Assembly: GCA_047921215.1 (NCBI GenBank)
Contig: JBLRWO010000019.1
Coordinates: 1 to 64,000, forward strand
Direction: 5' to 3'
Source: RECM01 sp047921215
Lineage (GTDB): Bacteria; Bacteroidota; Rhodothermia; Balneolales; Cyclonatronaceae
Length of the DNA stretch: 64,000 bases
Part shown: in pieces, positions 9,363 to 16,970 of the stretch
Numbering within the stretch: the first letter of the stretch is position 1
Layout: every line of letters starts with the position of its first letter
The notes under the pieces: model-generated
What the model was told of the DNA's origin: nothing
Databases searched by the model: none
What the model saw: only the letters and a program-made list of their open reading frames with translations
Translations under genes and position numbers: made by a program

Positions 9363-9954
9363 GCCTGTTCTGTTTTTCGAGTAAAGTTCCGGTTACTACC
9401 GGTAACAGTTTATGTTCTTCTGCAAGAATCCGGGCAGCGAGTACCTCGGGTGTATCACCCGTATTGACCGGTACGGAAATCTGGCCTATAACCGGCCCTT
9501 CATCATACTCATTGGTTACTATGTGTACACTGCAACCACTGATCTTTTCACCTGCATCGAGTACGGCCTGGTGAACCCTGATACCATATAAACCCTTACC
9601 ACCGAATTTTGGCAACAGGGCAGGGTGTATGTTGATAATTCTGCCGGGGAAAGCATCAATTACATTGGCCGGAATTTTTTGCATGTAACCCGCAAGTACT
9701 ATAATGGCAGGATCCCATTCCTGCAGAATCTGATTCAACTCTTCTCCAAAGGCGTCATCTGAGGTGTAATCGGCCCTTTTTACTATATTGACAGGGATAC
9801 GATATTTCCGGGCCCGCGATATGGCACCGGCATCGTTCCGGTTGCTGATAAGGCCGGTTATTACTGCATTCAGGTTTCCACGGTTGATTTCGTCGATCAG
9901 TGCCTGGAAATTGGTTCCGCCGCCCGACGCAAAAACGGCGATGCGATTATTCAA
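9343..9954 (-). CDS. purN: phosphoribosylglycinamide formyltransferase
   Basis: PurN moves a formyl group from 10-formyl-THF to GAR in the third step of purine synthesis. The 203-residue protein shows the family blocks: FASGGGTNFQALID at the N-terminus (phosphate binding), then NIHPALLPKFGG, containing the catalytic Asn and His, and VHIVTNEYDEGPVI with the catalytic Asp. It is transcribed with purH. A good TTTG-N22-TATATTTG promoter lies just upstream. Confidence 0.94.
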   Translation of the reverse strand: MNNRIAVFASGGGTNFQALIDEINRGNLNAVITGLISNRNDAGAISRARKYRIPVNIVKRADYTSDDAFGEELNQILQEWDPAIIVLAGYMQKIPANVIDAFPGRIINIHPALLPKFGGKGLYGIRVHQAVLDAGEKISGCSVHIVTNEYDEGPVIGQISVPVNTGDTPEVLAARILAEEHKLLPVVTGTLLEKQNRHEHKST

Positions 9955-9996
9955 TGACCTCTGACGTTTGGTTGCTGTATGGATTAACTATGCCTT

Positions 9997-10030
9997 CAAA
10001 TATAAGGAAAATGATGGCTTCCTTATCAAA
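9997..10030 (-). promoter_or_regulatory. promoter for purN-purH (TTTG-N22-TATATTTG)
   Basis: On the minus strand TTTG (10027-10030) is followed after 22 bases by TATATTTG (9997-10004), close to the Bacteroidota consensus TTTG-N19-21-TAnnTTTG. The spacer is one base longer than usual. The purN ATG is about 43 bp downstream. Confidence 0.55.
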
Positions 10031-10040
10031 ATAATCGTGA

Positions 10041-11105
10041 CTATGATTCAGTTTTAAAAACACGGTAATTTTTCAGGCTCCAGGATATCTCGGTAATGAT
10101 TACACGCATAATCGTGGCAATCGGAATAGCTATAAGCATGCCGATGATACCCGCAAGCTCGGCTCCCATCAGGATGAACAGAAGGATATAAAGAGGGTGT
10201 AAATCGGCTGACTTGGAAAATATGGCGGGTTGAAGCACTACATTGTCGAGTATCTGAACGGCCATGATGGCCAGGATACAGTACAATACCAGTGAGAAGT
10301 CGCCTGTTTCGAAAATGGCGATTATAATGGACAGCAGGTAGCCGATTATTGGCCCGAAATAGGGGATCGTGTTGCTGATTCCAACTGCCAGTCCTACAGA
10401 CAGGGCATTATTCAGCCCGGCAATACTTAAAAGGATCCATGATGTAAGGGCCACTATGAGACTTTGCAAGCCAACCCCTTTGAAGTGCCGGCCAATACCG
10501 GTTTCAATTTTATCGATGATGGTCATCGTGGTTTCAAAATAACTGTTCGGAACAAACTTCAGTAACTGATTACGGAGTTTTGAACCGTCTTTCAGGAAAA
10601 AAAATGTAGCGAAAGGTATGATCAGAACAGCAGTGAAGATGTTGGTAAATACTCCGACCAGATTGCCGACCATTTTCTGAACATCATCTACCTGGAAAAG
10701 CTGTTCAAATATAACAGGCACATTGTTGGTCAAAAATCCTTCGGGTACAAAGGGGATAGCCTCAAGAATTTTTAATTCAACTTGTGCGGCAACAGCCATG
10801 GCAGTTTCTATATTGAACTGTCTGGCCAGCCCCGCTATCTGATTTCCCACATTTGGCAAAATGGTGGTTGATATCCATACAATTACAAGCAATACGGATG
10901 AAATTACAATTGCGATGGATAACGTCCGGTTCATACCCGATGACTGCATCCGGTTCACAAGGGGGTCCAGTATGTATGAAAATATGAGAGCTATCAGTCC
11001 GTAAATGAGCAGGGTGGAAAAACGGTAGAACAATAGTACCACCACAACCAACAGAAGGGTGTAAATGAGGCCTTTAAAAAAACGCTCAAGTGTAAACCGT
11101 TTCAT
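10041..11105 (-). CDS. AI-2E family transporter (permease)
   Basis: A 354-residue membrane protein of the AI-2E/PerM family: paired N-terminal helices (about 10-85), a soluble segment (about 90-150), and a C-terminal helix bundle. The family block NTIPYFGPIIGYLLSIIIA lies near residues 245-265, followed by QILDNVVLQPAIF. Members range from autoinducer-2 exporters to Na+/H+ antiporters, so substrate cannot be read from the sequence. Its ATG overlaps the stop of recX by one base (TAATG), so it is probably translated from the recA-recX message. Confidence 0.87.
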   Translation of the reverse strand: MKRFTLERFFKGLIYTLLLVVVVLLFYRFSTLLIYGLIALIFSYILDPLVNRMQSSGMNRTLSIAIVISSVLLVIVWISTTILPNVGNQIAGLARQFNIETAMAVAAQVELKILEAIPFVPEGFLTNNVPVIFEQLFQVDDVQKMVGNLVGVFTNIFTAVLIIPFATFFFLKDGSKLRNQLLKFVPNSYFETTMTIIDKIETGIGRHFKGVGLQSLIVALTSWILLSIAGLNNALSVGLAVGISNTIPYFGPIIGYLLSIIIAIFETGDFSLVLYCILAIMAVQILDNVVLQPAIFSKSADLHPLYILLFILMGAELAGIIGMLIAIPIATIMRVIITEISWSLKNYRVFKTES

Positions 11106-11791
11106 TACCGGAAATTCTCCTGCTCCATAATTTTCATAACATCAGAATGACGATAACCTTTTCGGATGAGAAAATCGTATGCTTTTTTTCTCCTTTTTAA
11201 AAGATCGTTCTCTTTTGTGAATCTTGACATCTGCTTTTCAAGCAACTTTTTGATCTCATGTTCCTGTGTTGCCTCGTCGTCTATTGTTTCAAGTGCTTCA
11301 GCTATATGCTTGTCAGTTATTCCTTTTGACTTAAGTGCTGCCCTGATACGGTTTGGCCCCCATTTGTTGAACTTGAATTTATCATTAGTAAAAGCCGTTG
11401 CGAAACCGGCGTCATCCACATAGCCGGAATCAGAAAGGGATTCGATAACCTCCTTGATCATTTGTTCTTTAAATCCTGCTCTCAAAGCTTTCTGCTTCAG
11501 TTCAAGACGCGAGTGCTGCCGACGTGCCAGCAGATCTGTCAATTTCTGGCGCAGTCTGGGATATTCGTCCCGCTCCAGAAGGGAAATCAGTTTGGATGGG
11601 GTAAGTATTTCGCCGGTGAATACCGGTATTTTTTCTTTGGTATAAACAGAAATGCCGGCCAGGTATTCACCTTCAACAAAGAGTGATACCCGGTCGGCAT
11701 GGTGTTTTTGCGGTTCTATCGATGTGATTTTCGCCGGCAGCCTTTCCGACAGTTCCGCAATGTCTATGCTATGCTTTGACCGCCGCCTCAG
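11105..11791 (-). CDS. recX: recombination regulator RecX (start uncertain)
   Basis: RecX binds RecA filaments and limits their growth. The first usual start in this frame is a TTG at 11542, giving 145 residues (LTDLLARRQHSRLEL onward), but the open frame continues upstream with typical RecX sequence: KITSIEPQKHHADRVSLFVEG, then EYLAG. No ATG, GTG or TTG lies between that segment and the previous stop. A CTG at 11791 sits six bases after a perfect AGGAGG (11798-11803), inside the recA 3' end, and would give about 228 residues. An ATT at 11761 is the other option. C-terminal RecX repeats (GYVDDAGFATAF, KGITDKHI) support the family. It overlaps recA by about 23 bp if CTG is used. Confidence 0.8.
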   Translation of the reverse strand: MRRRSKHSIDIAELSERLPAKITSIEPQKHHADRVSLFVEGEYLAGISVYTKEKIPVFTGEILTPSKLISLLERDEYPRLRQKLTDLLARRQHSRLELKQKALRAGFKEQMIKEVIESLSDSGYVDDAGFATAFTNDKFKFNKWGPNRIRAALKSKGITDKHIAEALETIDDEATQEHEIKKLLEKQMSRFTKENDLLKRRKKAYDFLIRKGYRHSDVMKIMEQENFR

Positions 11792-12818
11792 TTTTTGCCT
11801 CCTGCCCGTTCGTGTTTGCTACGGATTCTTCGGGCATCAGTTGCCTGCGAACCATCAGCTCAATTTTTTCGCATAGCTCCTTGTCTTCTTCCAGGAACTG
11901 TAGAGCAGAATCATTGCCCTGACCGATGGGCTCTCCGTCGTAGCGGTACCAGCTTCCTCTTTTCTCGATGATATCGAATTCAACGGCAAGATCCAGGATT
12001 TCTGCAATCTTGGAGATCCCTTTGCCGTACATAATATTGAATTCTACTTCCTTGAAGGGAGGAGCGACCTTGTTTTTGACCACTTTGACTTTGGTCCGGT
12101 TTCCTATGACTTCATCCCCGCGCTTGATGGCCCCGATCCTGCGGATATCGAGCCGGACGGAGGAGTAGAACTTAAGTGCCCGGCCACCTGTTGTTGTTTC
12201 CGGATTACCGAACATTACCCCGATTTTTTCACGAATCTGGTTGATAAAAATAACCGAAGTACGGGTTTTATTCACGATGGCAGTGAGCTTTCGCAAGGCC
12301 TGCGACATAAGCCTGGCCTGCAGACCCATATGCGAGTCGCCCATTTCACCTTCCAGCTCTGCCCTTGGTACCAATGCGGCAACAGAGTCGATAACGACTA
12401 CATCGAGTGCACCACTCCGGATGAGGGTTTCTGCAATTTCGAGGGCCTGTTCGCCGCTGTCGGGTTGTGAAACCAGCAGTTCTTCCGTATTAATGCCAAG
12501 GGCTTTGGCATATTTGGCGTCAAAAGCGTTTTCAGCATCAATGAAGGCTGCGTAACCGCCTTTTTTCTGGGCCTGGGCAATAACATGCAAAGCCAGGGTG
12601 GTTTTACCACTGGATTCCGGCCCGTAAATCTCTATGATGCGTCCTCTGGGTATTCCGCCTACTCCCAGGGCAAAGTCAATAGACAGTGAACCGGTTGATA
12701 TGCTTGGCACATTGTGTATCGGATTGTCGCCGAGACGCATAATGGTGCCTTTTCCGTGTGTTTTTTCAATCTGGCCTACTGCCAGCTCAAGTGCTTTTAG
12801 TCTTTCAGGTGTTGACAT
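11769..12818 (-). CDS. recA: recombinase RecA
   Basis: The strand-exchange protein of homologous recombination and trigger of the SOS response. The protein is 349 residues, full length. The Walker A motif GPESSGKT lies at 66-73, the Walker B region in VVVIDSVAALVPRAELEGE, and the DNA-binding loop 1 near GDSHMGLQARLMSQALRKL. The acidic C-terminal tail is present. It is first in a recA-recX-permease group. No obvious SOS box of a known type was found in the 168 bp upstream. Confidence 0.97.
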   Translation of the reverse strand: MSTPERLKALELAVGQIEKTHGKGTIMRLGDNPIHNVPSISTGSLSIDFALGVGGIPRGRIIEIYGPESSGKTTLALHVIAQAQKKGGYAAFIDAENAFDAKYAKALGINTEELLVSQPDSGEQALEIAETLIRSGALDVVVIDSVAALVPRAELEGEMGDSHMGLQARLMSQALRKLTAIVNKTRTSVIFINQIREKIGVMFGNPETTTGGRALKFYSSVRLDIRRIGAIKRGDEVIGNRTKVKVVKNKVAPPFKEVEFNIMYGKGISKIAEILDLAVEFDIIEKRGSWYRYDGEPIGQGNDSALQFLEEDKELCEKIELMVRRQLMPEESVANTNGQEAKTEAAVKA

Positions 12819-12986
12819 AGTTCATTCAGGATTCAGGGTTTTTAATTTCGATCGCATTATATGTATAAAATATGTAATCACAAAATTTGTTTGTCTGATT
12901 ACATTCCGCACTTAAATAGAGTAAAAAGACACGGCATCCTTACAAACTGAAATATATAATTAGTGCCGTACGAAACCCAACGCTTT

Positions 12987-13769
12987 CTAAAAACGGGTCC
13001 TGATTTCCCAGAGATCCGGAAAAGCCTTGTATTCCAGGGTTTTCTTCAGATACTGCACTCCGTCCGATCCGCCGGTTCCTTTTTTGGTGCCGATTGTGCG
13101 CTCCACCATTTTAACATGTCTGTAGCGCCATTCCAGCAGACCTTCATCAAAATCAATAAACAGCTCGCTGATCAGGGCAGCTTCGGGATCGTTTTTCATG
13201 ATGTGTACCAGTGTATCCTGCACCTCCTGAGAGGTATCATATAGGAGCCCCCGTTCATTAACCCGTTCCGGATCCGGTATGTTATATCCCCGTTTGCGCA
13301 GATACCCGCAAAAGGATTCCCAAATGGTGGGTTCAGCCATTCTGCGATTCAGGACCTCCATGGCCACGGCATTATCAGCATGGTATGAGTGCATTAGTCC
13401 GAAACGGAAACCACACAGAATTTCGATTTCCCGAAACTGTACACTCTGAAAACCACTGGCATTCTCCAGGAATTTCCGGAACTGGTTAAAGGAAAGGGGA
13501 GTCATTGTTTCCAGGATGTCCGTCTGGCCCACCAGTGTTTTCATGATGACCAGGATCCGGCGCATGGTTTTAATGCTGGTCCATGTTTCTCCCTTCTGCA
13601 GTTGCAATTTGAGCAGTTCCATTTCGTGAATAATCTGCCTGAACCACAATTCATACGTTTGATGAATGATGATGAACAGCATCTCATCATGTTCAACCGG
13701 ATCCGATTTAGGTTGCTGCAGCCCGAGCAGTTCATCGATTTTCAGATAATTGAGATACGTTAGTGACAC
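12987..13769 (-). CDS. kynA: tryptophan 2,3-dioxygenase
   Basis: A heme enzyme that opens the indole ring of tryptophan to N-formylkynurenine, the first step of the kynurenine route. The 260-residue protein has the family N-terminal block LFIIIHQTYELWFRQII (about 31-47), in which the His contacts substrate, and the C-terminal RYRHVKMVERTIG followed by KKGTGGSDG, where the His of RYRH (about 218) is the expected heme ligand. The start is GTG at 13769. No other kynurenine-pathway gene lies nearby; it stands alone between recA and a repeat-rich gap. Confidence 0.93.
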   Translation of the reverse strand: MSLTYLNYLKIDELLGLQQPKSDPVEHDEMLFIIIHQTYELWFRQIIHEMELLKLQLQKGETWTSIKTMRRILVIMKTLVGQTDILETMTPLSFNQFRKFLENASGFQSVQFREIEILCGFRFGLMHSYHADNAVAMEVLNRRMAEPTIWESFCGYLRKRGYNIPDPERVNERGLLYDTSQEVQDTLVHIMKNDPEAALISELFIDFDEGLLEWRYRHVKMVERTIGTKKGTGGSDGVQYLKKTLEYKAFPDLWEIRTRF

Positions 13770-13811
13770 GGTTGTTGAATAATATGTATTAAGTATTTGA
13801 ATTTAATATGA

Positions 13812-13843
13812 TCAGACATCAGACATCAGACATCAGACATCAG
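13812..13843. repeat. 7-bp tandem repeat (TCAGACA), 4.5 copies
   Basis: Perfect head-to-tail copies of TCAGACA over 32 bp, about 45 bp upstream of the kynA start. Non-coding. A related word (CTGATGTCT, its reverse complement) appears at 14081-14089 just before the next array. Confidence 0.95.
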
Positions 13844-14090
13844 ATTTCAAAAATCTAAAATCAGAGTATTTATTGAGATATTTGGCGCTTGATAAGACAA
13901 AATAACGGCATTTCGCTGATGCATGTTTTTTGTTTTGAGCAATCACTCTGATATTGTAATTCATGCGGATATTAATATAAATCCCTGATCAACCCAAACC
14001 CGCAGATCTGCCGGGCTTACTGTAACAGACGAGTCAGATAACATCTGATTCCCGGGTCCCGTATCTTTCACCTTTATGATCTGATGTCTC

Positions 14091-14146
14091 AATACCCAAT
14101 ACCCAATACCCAATACCCAATACCCAATACCCAATACCCAATACCC
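14091..14146. repeat. 7-bp tandem repeat (AATACCC), 8 perfect copies
   Basis: Eight exact copies of AATACCC (equivalently CCCAATA) fill 56 bp and end 28 bp before the tatD ATG. It resembles the short tandemly repeated heptamers known from cyanobacterial intergenic regions. Copy number change by slippage is expected and could alter tatD promoter spacing. Confidence 0.97.
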
Positions 14147-14174
14147 TCACCGCTTTACCTGATACTCTGAACAA

Positions 14175-14942
14175 ATGATAGACACCCATTGCCACATCTA
14201 CCTCGAGCAATTCAGCACCGACATCGATCAGGTTCTGGATCGTGCCCATGCTGCCGGTGTGAGGGCCATACTCATGCCTGCCATTGATTTTGATTCTATT
14301 CCTGAAATGGAACGTCTGGATCATTACGGAATAACGTTCTTTAAAATGGCCGGTGTTCATCCCTGTGAAATTAAAGGCTCAAGGCCCCGTATTGAAAGGT
14401 TGTTGATGGAACATGCCTCACGGGACGATATGTTGGCTGTTGGTGAAACCGGCCTCGACTATTACTGGAGTAAAGAATACATCGGGGAACAGCAAGAAAG
14501 TCTGAGAAAGCACTGCAGGGTGGCCAAAACGGTTAAAAAACCCGTAGTGCTGCACAACCGGGATGCCACTGCCGACCTGCTGAAAATTATTGGTGAGGAA
14601 CAGGATGGTTCACTTTCCGGAGTATGGCACTGTTTTAACGGTTCAATTGACGAAGGCCTCAGGGCAATTGATCTCGGTCTGGCACTTGGAATAGGCGGGG
14701 TTATTACCTTTAAAAATGCCGGAGTAGATAAAACAGTTTCGAAGCTGCCGGTTCACAGTCTTTTACTGGAAACGGATGCACCTTACCTCGCACCTGTTCC
14801 ATACAGGGGAACGCGTAACGAACCGTCGTATGTAAAACTGATCGCACAAAAGTTCAGTGATGTTTTGGGTTTAACCTTTGAGGAAGTTGTAACAAAAACA
14901 AGTGACAATGCCCAGCGACTGTTTGGAATCAAACTGAACTGA
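14175..14942 (+). CDS. TatD family metal-dependent hydrolase
   Basis: A TIM-barrel deoxyribonuclease of the TatD/YcfH type. The 255-residue protein has all expected metal ligands: HxH at residues 5-7 (DTHCHI), Glu in GETGLDYYW (about 92), His in VVLHNRDA, His in VWHCFNG, and Asp in LLETDAPYLAP. Family members act as 3'-5' exonucleases in DNA repair or degradation; the exact substrate differs between paralogs. The gene stands alone, with an unusual 7-bp repeat array directly upstream. Confidence 0.92.
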   Translation: MIDTHCHIYLEQFSTDIDQVLDRAHAAGVRAILMPAIDFDSIPEMERLDHYGITFFKMAGVHPCEIKGSRPRIERLLMEHASRDDMLAVGETGLDYYWSKEYIGEQQESLRKHCRVAKTVKKPVVLHNRDATADLLKIIGEEQDGSLSGVWHCFNGSIDEGLRAIDLGLALGIGGVITFKNAGVDKTVSKLPVHSLLLETDAPYLAPVPYRGTRNEPSYVKLIAQKFSDVLGLTFEEVVTKTSDNAQRLFGIKLN

Positions 14943-15382
14943 TGTTAGCACGGGTAACTTTTGTTCCAACACATCGTGCGGGTGGACACATGATTTTCCC
15001 TGAACAGATTGACCATTTGCTGATACCATGTAATAATAGCCACTTTACCGGGTTTTCTCACACCGGGAACTTGTCAATTCGGGTTTATTTATTGGGATTA
15101 AACTGCTCAGATCAGATCAGGTAAATTACTCAACAGTTGATTAAGTGTTGACCTGGCTTATTAATCCTCTTACTAAAAAGTAATTATTTCATATATTAAA
15201 GAGTAAGTGTATTAATAATAATTGAATATGATATTTTTTTACAAATCTTAAAAAAAATCTGCTCCCGTTGTAACAAATTCACTTCTAAGACATTGTATTA
15301 GTATGCGGGAATAGTTTTAATGTTATACTAAATGCGCTGCCGGGAATCCGGTTTTGTGAAACCATAACCACTATTCTTTTTA
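14943..15382. other. 440-bp AT-rich intergenic region
   Basis: Gap between tatD and the OmpA-like lipoprotein gene. It becomes strongly AT-rich from about 15120, as expected for a promoter region of a well-expressed envelope gene. A CAGAT pentamer repeats about 2.5 times at 15106-15120. A 60-codon open frame (14942-15124) shows no family or start signal and was not called. No RNA gene was seen. Confidence 0.5.
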
Positions 15383-16060
15383 ATGATGATACCAAACTTT
15401 TCCAAAATAGCCATTATTTCGACTCTGGTAGTAGCTCTTGCTGTAACCGGATGTCAGAATTTAAGCAGAACTGCTCAGGGTACCATGGTTGGTGCCGGGG
15501 CAGGTGCCGCAGCCGGTGCGGTTGTTGGCAAAGCCCTGGGTGACACCGCCAAAGGAGCCATTATCGGAGCCGTTGTGGGCGGTACTGCCGGTGCCATTAT
15601 CGGACGCCAGATGGACAAACAAGCTGAAGAGCTTGAACGCAGTATTGACGGGGCTCATATTGAGCGTGTAGGTGAAGGTATTGCAATTACCTTCGATTCC
15701 GGTCTTCTGTTTGGATTTGATTCCGCTGAACTCCAGAATGATGCACGTGATAATTTGTCAAAACTTGCATCCAGTTTGCGTGAGTATCCTGAATCAGAGG
15801 TTCTCATCGTTGGGCATACCGACAGTATCGGTAATGAGAATTATAATATGGGTCTGTCGGAACGCCGTGCCCAGTCTGCCAAAAACTTTCTGGTTAATCA
15901 GGGCGTTCCAACAGATCGCGTGCGAATCGAAGGCCGGGGTGAACTGGAACCGATTGCAACGAACGAAACCGAAGCTGGCCGCAGTGAAAACCGCCGGGTT
16001 GAAGTAGCCATATTCGCAAGTGAAGAATATATAGAACGCGTTAAAGCACAAACGCGCTGA
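15383..16060 (+). CDS. OmpA-family outer-membrane lipoprotein
   Basis: A 225-residue lipoprotein that anchors the outer membrane to peptidoglycan. A signal peptide ends in a lipobox with Cys24 (AVTGC). A glycine-zipper segment follows (about 36-75, repeats of GAGAGAAAGAVVG type), then a C-terminal OmpA domain. The domain includes GHTDSIGNENYN, the LSERRAQS segment that contacts diaminopimelate, and NRRVEV. The layout matches YiaD and the Bacteroidota glycine-zipper OmpA proteins. A strong terminator follows 48 bp downstream, so the gene appears monocistronic. Confidence 0.93.
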   Translation: MMIPNFSKIAIISTLVVALAVTGCQNLSRTAQGTMVGAGAGAAAGAVVGKALGDTAKGAIIGAVVGGTAGAIIGRQMDKQAEELERSIDGAHIERVGEGIAITFDSGLLFGFDSAELQNDARDNLSKLASSLREYPESEVLIVGHTDSIGNENYNMGLSERRAQSAKNFLVNQGVPTDRVRIEGRGELEPIATNETEAGRSENRRVEVAIFASEEYIERVKAQTR

Positions 16061-16078
16061 TCAGCTGATCAGCTGATC
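16057..16078. repeat. palindromic octamer repeat CTGATCAG, 2.75 copies
   Basis: CTGATCAG, itself a palindrome, is repeated in tandem across the stop codon of the OmpA-like gene. It can fold as a hairpin in either strand and lies 30 bp before the rho-independent terminator. It shares the 8-bp period of the array at 16217-16283. Confidence 0.85.
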
Positions 16079-16107
16079 CAAGAGTTTTATTTTCCCGTCA
16101 GATGATG

Positions 16108-16146
16108 AACCCTGGCTTGCTCGGAAGGGCACCCAGGGTTTTTTTT
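16108..16146 (+). terminator. rho-independent terminator after the OmpA-like gene
   Basis: AACCCTGG (16108-16115) pairs with CCAGGGTT (16133-16140), and eight T residues run from 16139 to 16146. Confidence 0.9.
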
Positions 16147-16216
16147 GTCCGTCCTGCGATATGATTATCGGAAAAGATAGATGGCACTGGTTTGAAACGT
16201 TAAATATCTTCACCAC

Positions 16217-16283
16217 CTGATGATCTGATGATCTGATGATCTGATGATCTGATGATCTGATGATCTGATGATCTGATGATCTG
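16217..16283. repeat. 8-bp tandem repeat (CTGATGAT), 8.4 copies
   Basis: Eight perfect copies of CTGATGAT plus CTG. The third separate short-period array within 2.5 kb. It is non-coding, and translation of either strand gives only repeat peptides. Confidence 0.97.
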
Positions 16284-16453
16284 CCGCAACCTGCAGATCA
16301 AATCCCACAAACCACCAGCCCTCCATGGTTCGTCCGGAAATACACAGTACATTTGCATTGAAGCACCCCATTGGAAAATAGGTGTGTAGCATATAAATAA
16401 ATTTTATACATTTCCGTGCAAATAACTATGAACCCAGGTGAAATCGACGAATT

Positions 16454-16798
16454 ATGAAATATGATATCTCCGAAAAATACAATTGTGCCGTAATCGAGCT
16501 CAACGGGAATGTTCTTGGGGGGCCACATGCCGACAAATTCCGGGAAGATCTTCATAATCTCATTCAGCAGGGCCGGAAAAATGTCATTGTCGATATAGGG
16601 AAAGTCAAATTTATGAATTCATCAGGGCTTGGAATTCTGATTGGAGGACTTACAACCATGAGAAATGCCGGAGGCGATCTGAGAATTTGCAGGGCTGATA
16701 AAAAAGTGGAAAGTCTGCTGATGGTTACCCATCTCACAACCATTTTCAAACATTACAAAACGCTGGATGAGGCTGTGCAATCCTATAACGAAGGCTGA
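16454..16798 (+). CDS. STAS domain anti-sigma factor antagonist
   Basis: A 114-residue single STAS domain of the SpoIIAA/RsbV type. These proteins bind a serine kinase anti-sigma factor and free its sigma factor; the kinase inactivates them by phosphorylating a Ser. The site is visible in FMNSSGLG (Ser56/Ser57) on the expected loop. No partner kinase or PP2C phosphatase lies nearby, so the pathway is unknown. Single STAS proteins can also belong to lipid transport (MlaB), but the SSGLG motif favours the antagonist role. Confidence 0.88.
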   Translation: MKYDISEKYNCAVIELNGNVLGGPHADKFREDLHNLIQQGRKNVIVDIGKVKFMNSSGLGILIGGLTTMRNAGGDLRICRADKKVESLLMVTHLTTIFKHYKTLDEAVQSYNEG

Positions 16799-16970
16799 TA
16801 TTGCTCACTGATTATACGATTGTGATAAGTGTTCCGATTGTGTTATCCATTTGATTTGACAGATACGGCAGATTAACAGTTTGCAGACGGATTAGTCCTT
16901 GATTAATACGGGCCAGGGATTTTGCATAAACAATCCCTGGCCCTGACCCGAAAATTTCGTTATCGCATTT

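Larger units (their letters stand above)
13770..14174. other. 405-bp intergenic region with two tandem repeats
   Basis: Divergent gap between kynA (minus) and tatD (plus). It holds the 7-bp TCAGACA array at 13812-13843 and the 7-bp AATACCC array at 14091-14146. The rest is AT-rich with no recognisable gene or RNA. Regulatory sites for both flanking genes should lie here, but none could be assigned. Confidence 0.6.
16061..16453. other. intergenic region with terminator and octamer array
   Basis: Between the OmpA-like gene and the STAS gene. It holds a terminator (16108-16146) and the 8-bp repeat array (16217-16283). An AT-rich stretch around 16390-16415, with a near match to TAnnTTTG (TACATTTC at 16407), may be the promoter of the STAS gene. 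Nothing coding was recognised. Confidence 0.5.

Noticed and set aside
12819..12986. SOS box upstream of recA
   Set aside because: No match to a known LexA site of any lineage that I could defend; only AT-rich promoter-like sequence.
14034..14360. Minus-strand open frame with GYWVLGI repeats
   Set aside because: It is the translation of the AATACCC array plus antisense of tatD; no homology or start signal.
14942..15124. 60-codon plus-strand frame after tatD
   Set aside because: Starts in the tatD stop, no family, no ribosome site, atypical composition.
16210..16392. Minus-strand open frame ending in HQIIRSSD repeats
   Set aside because: It is the translated CTGATGAT array.
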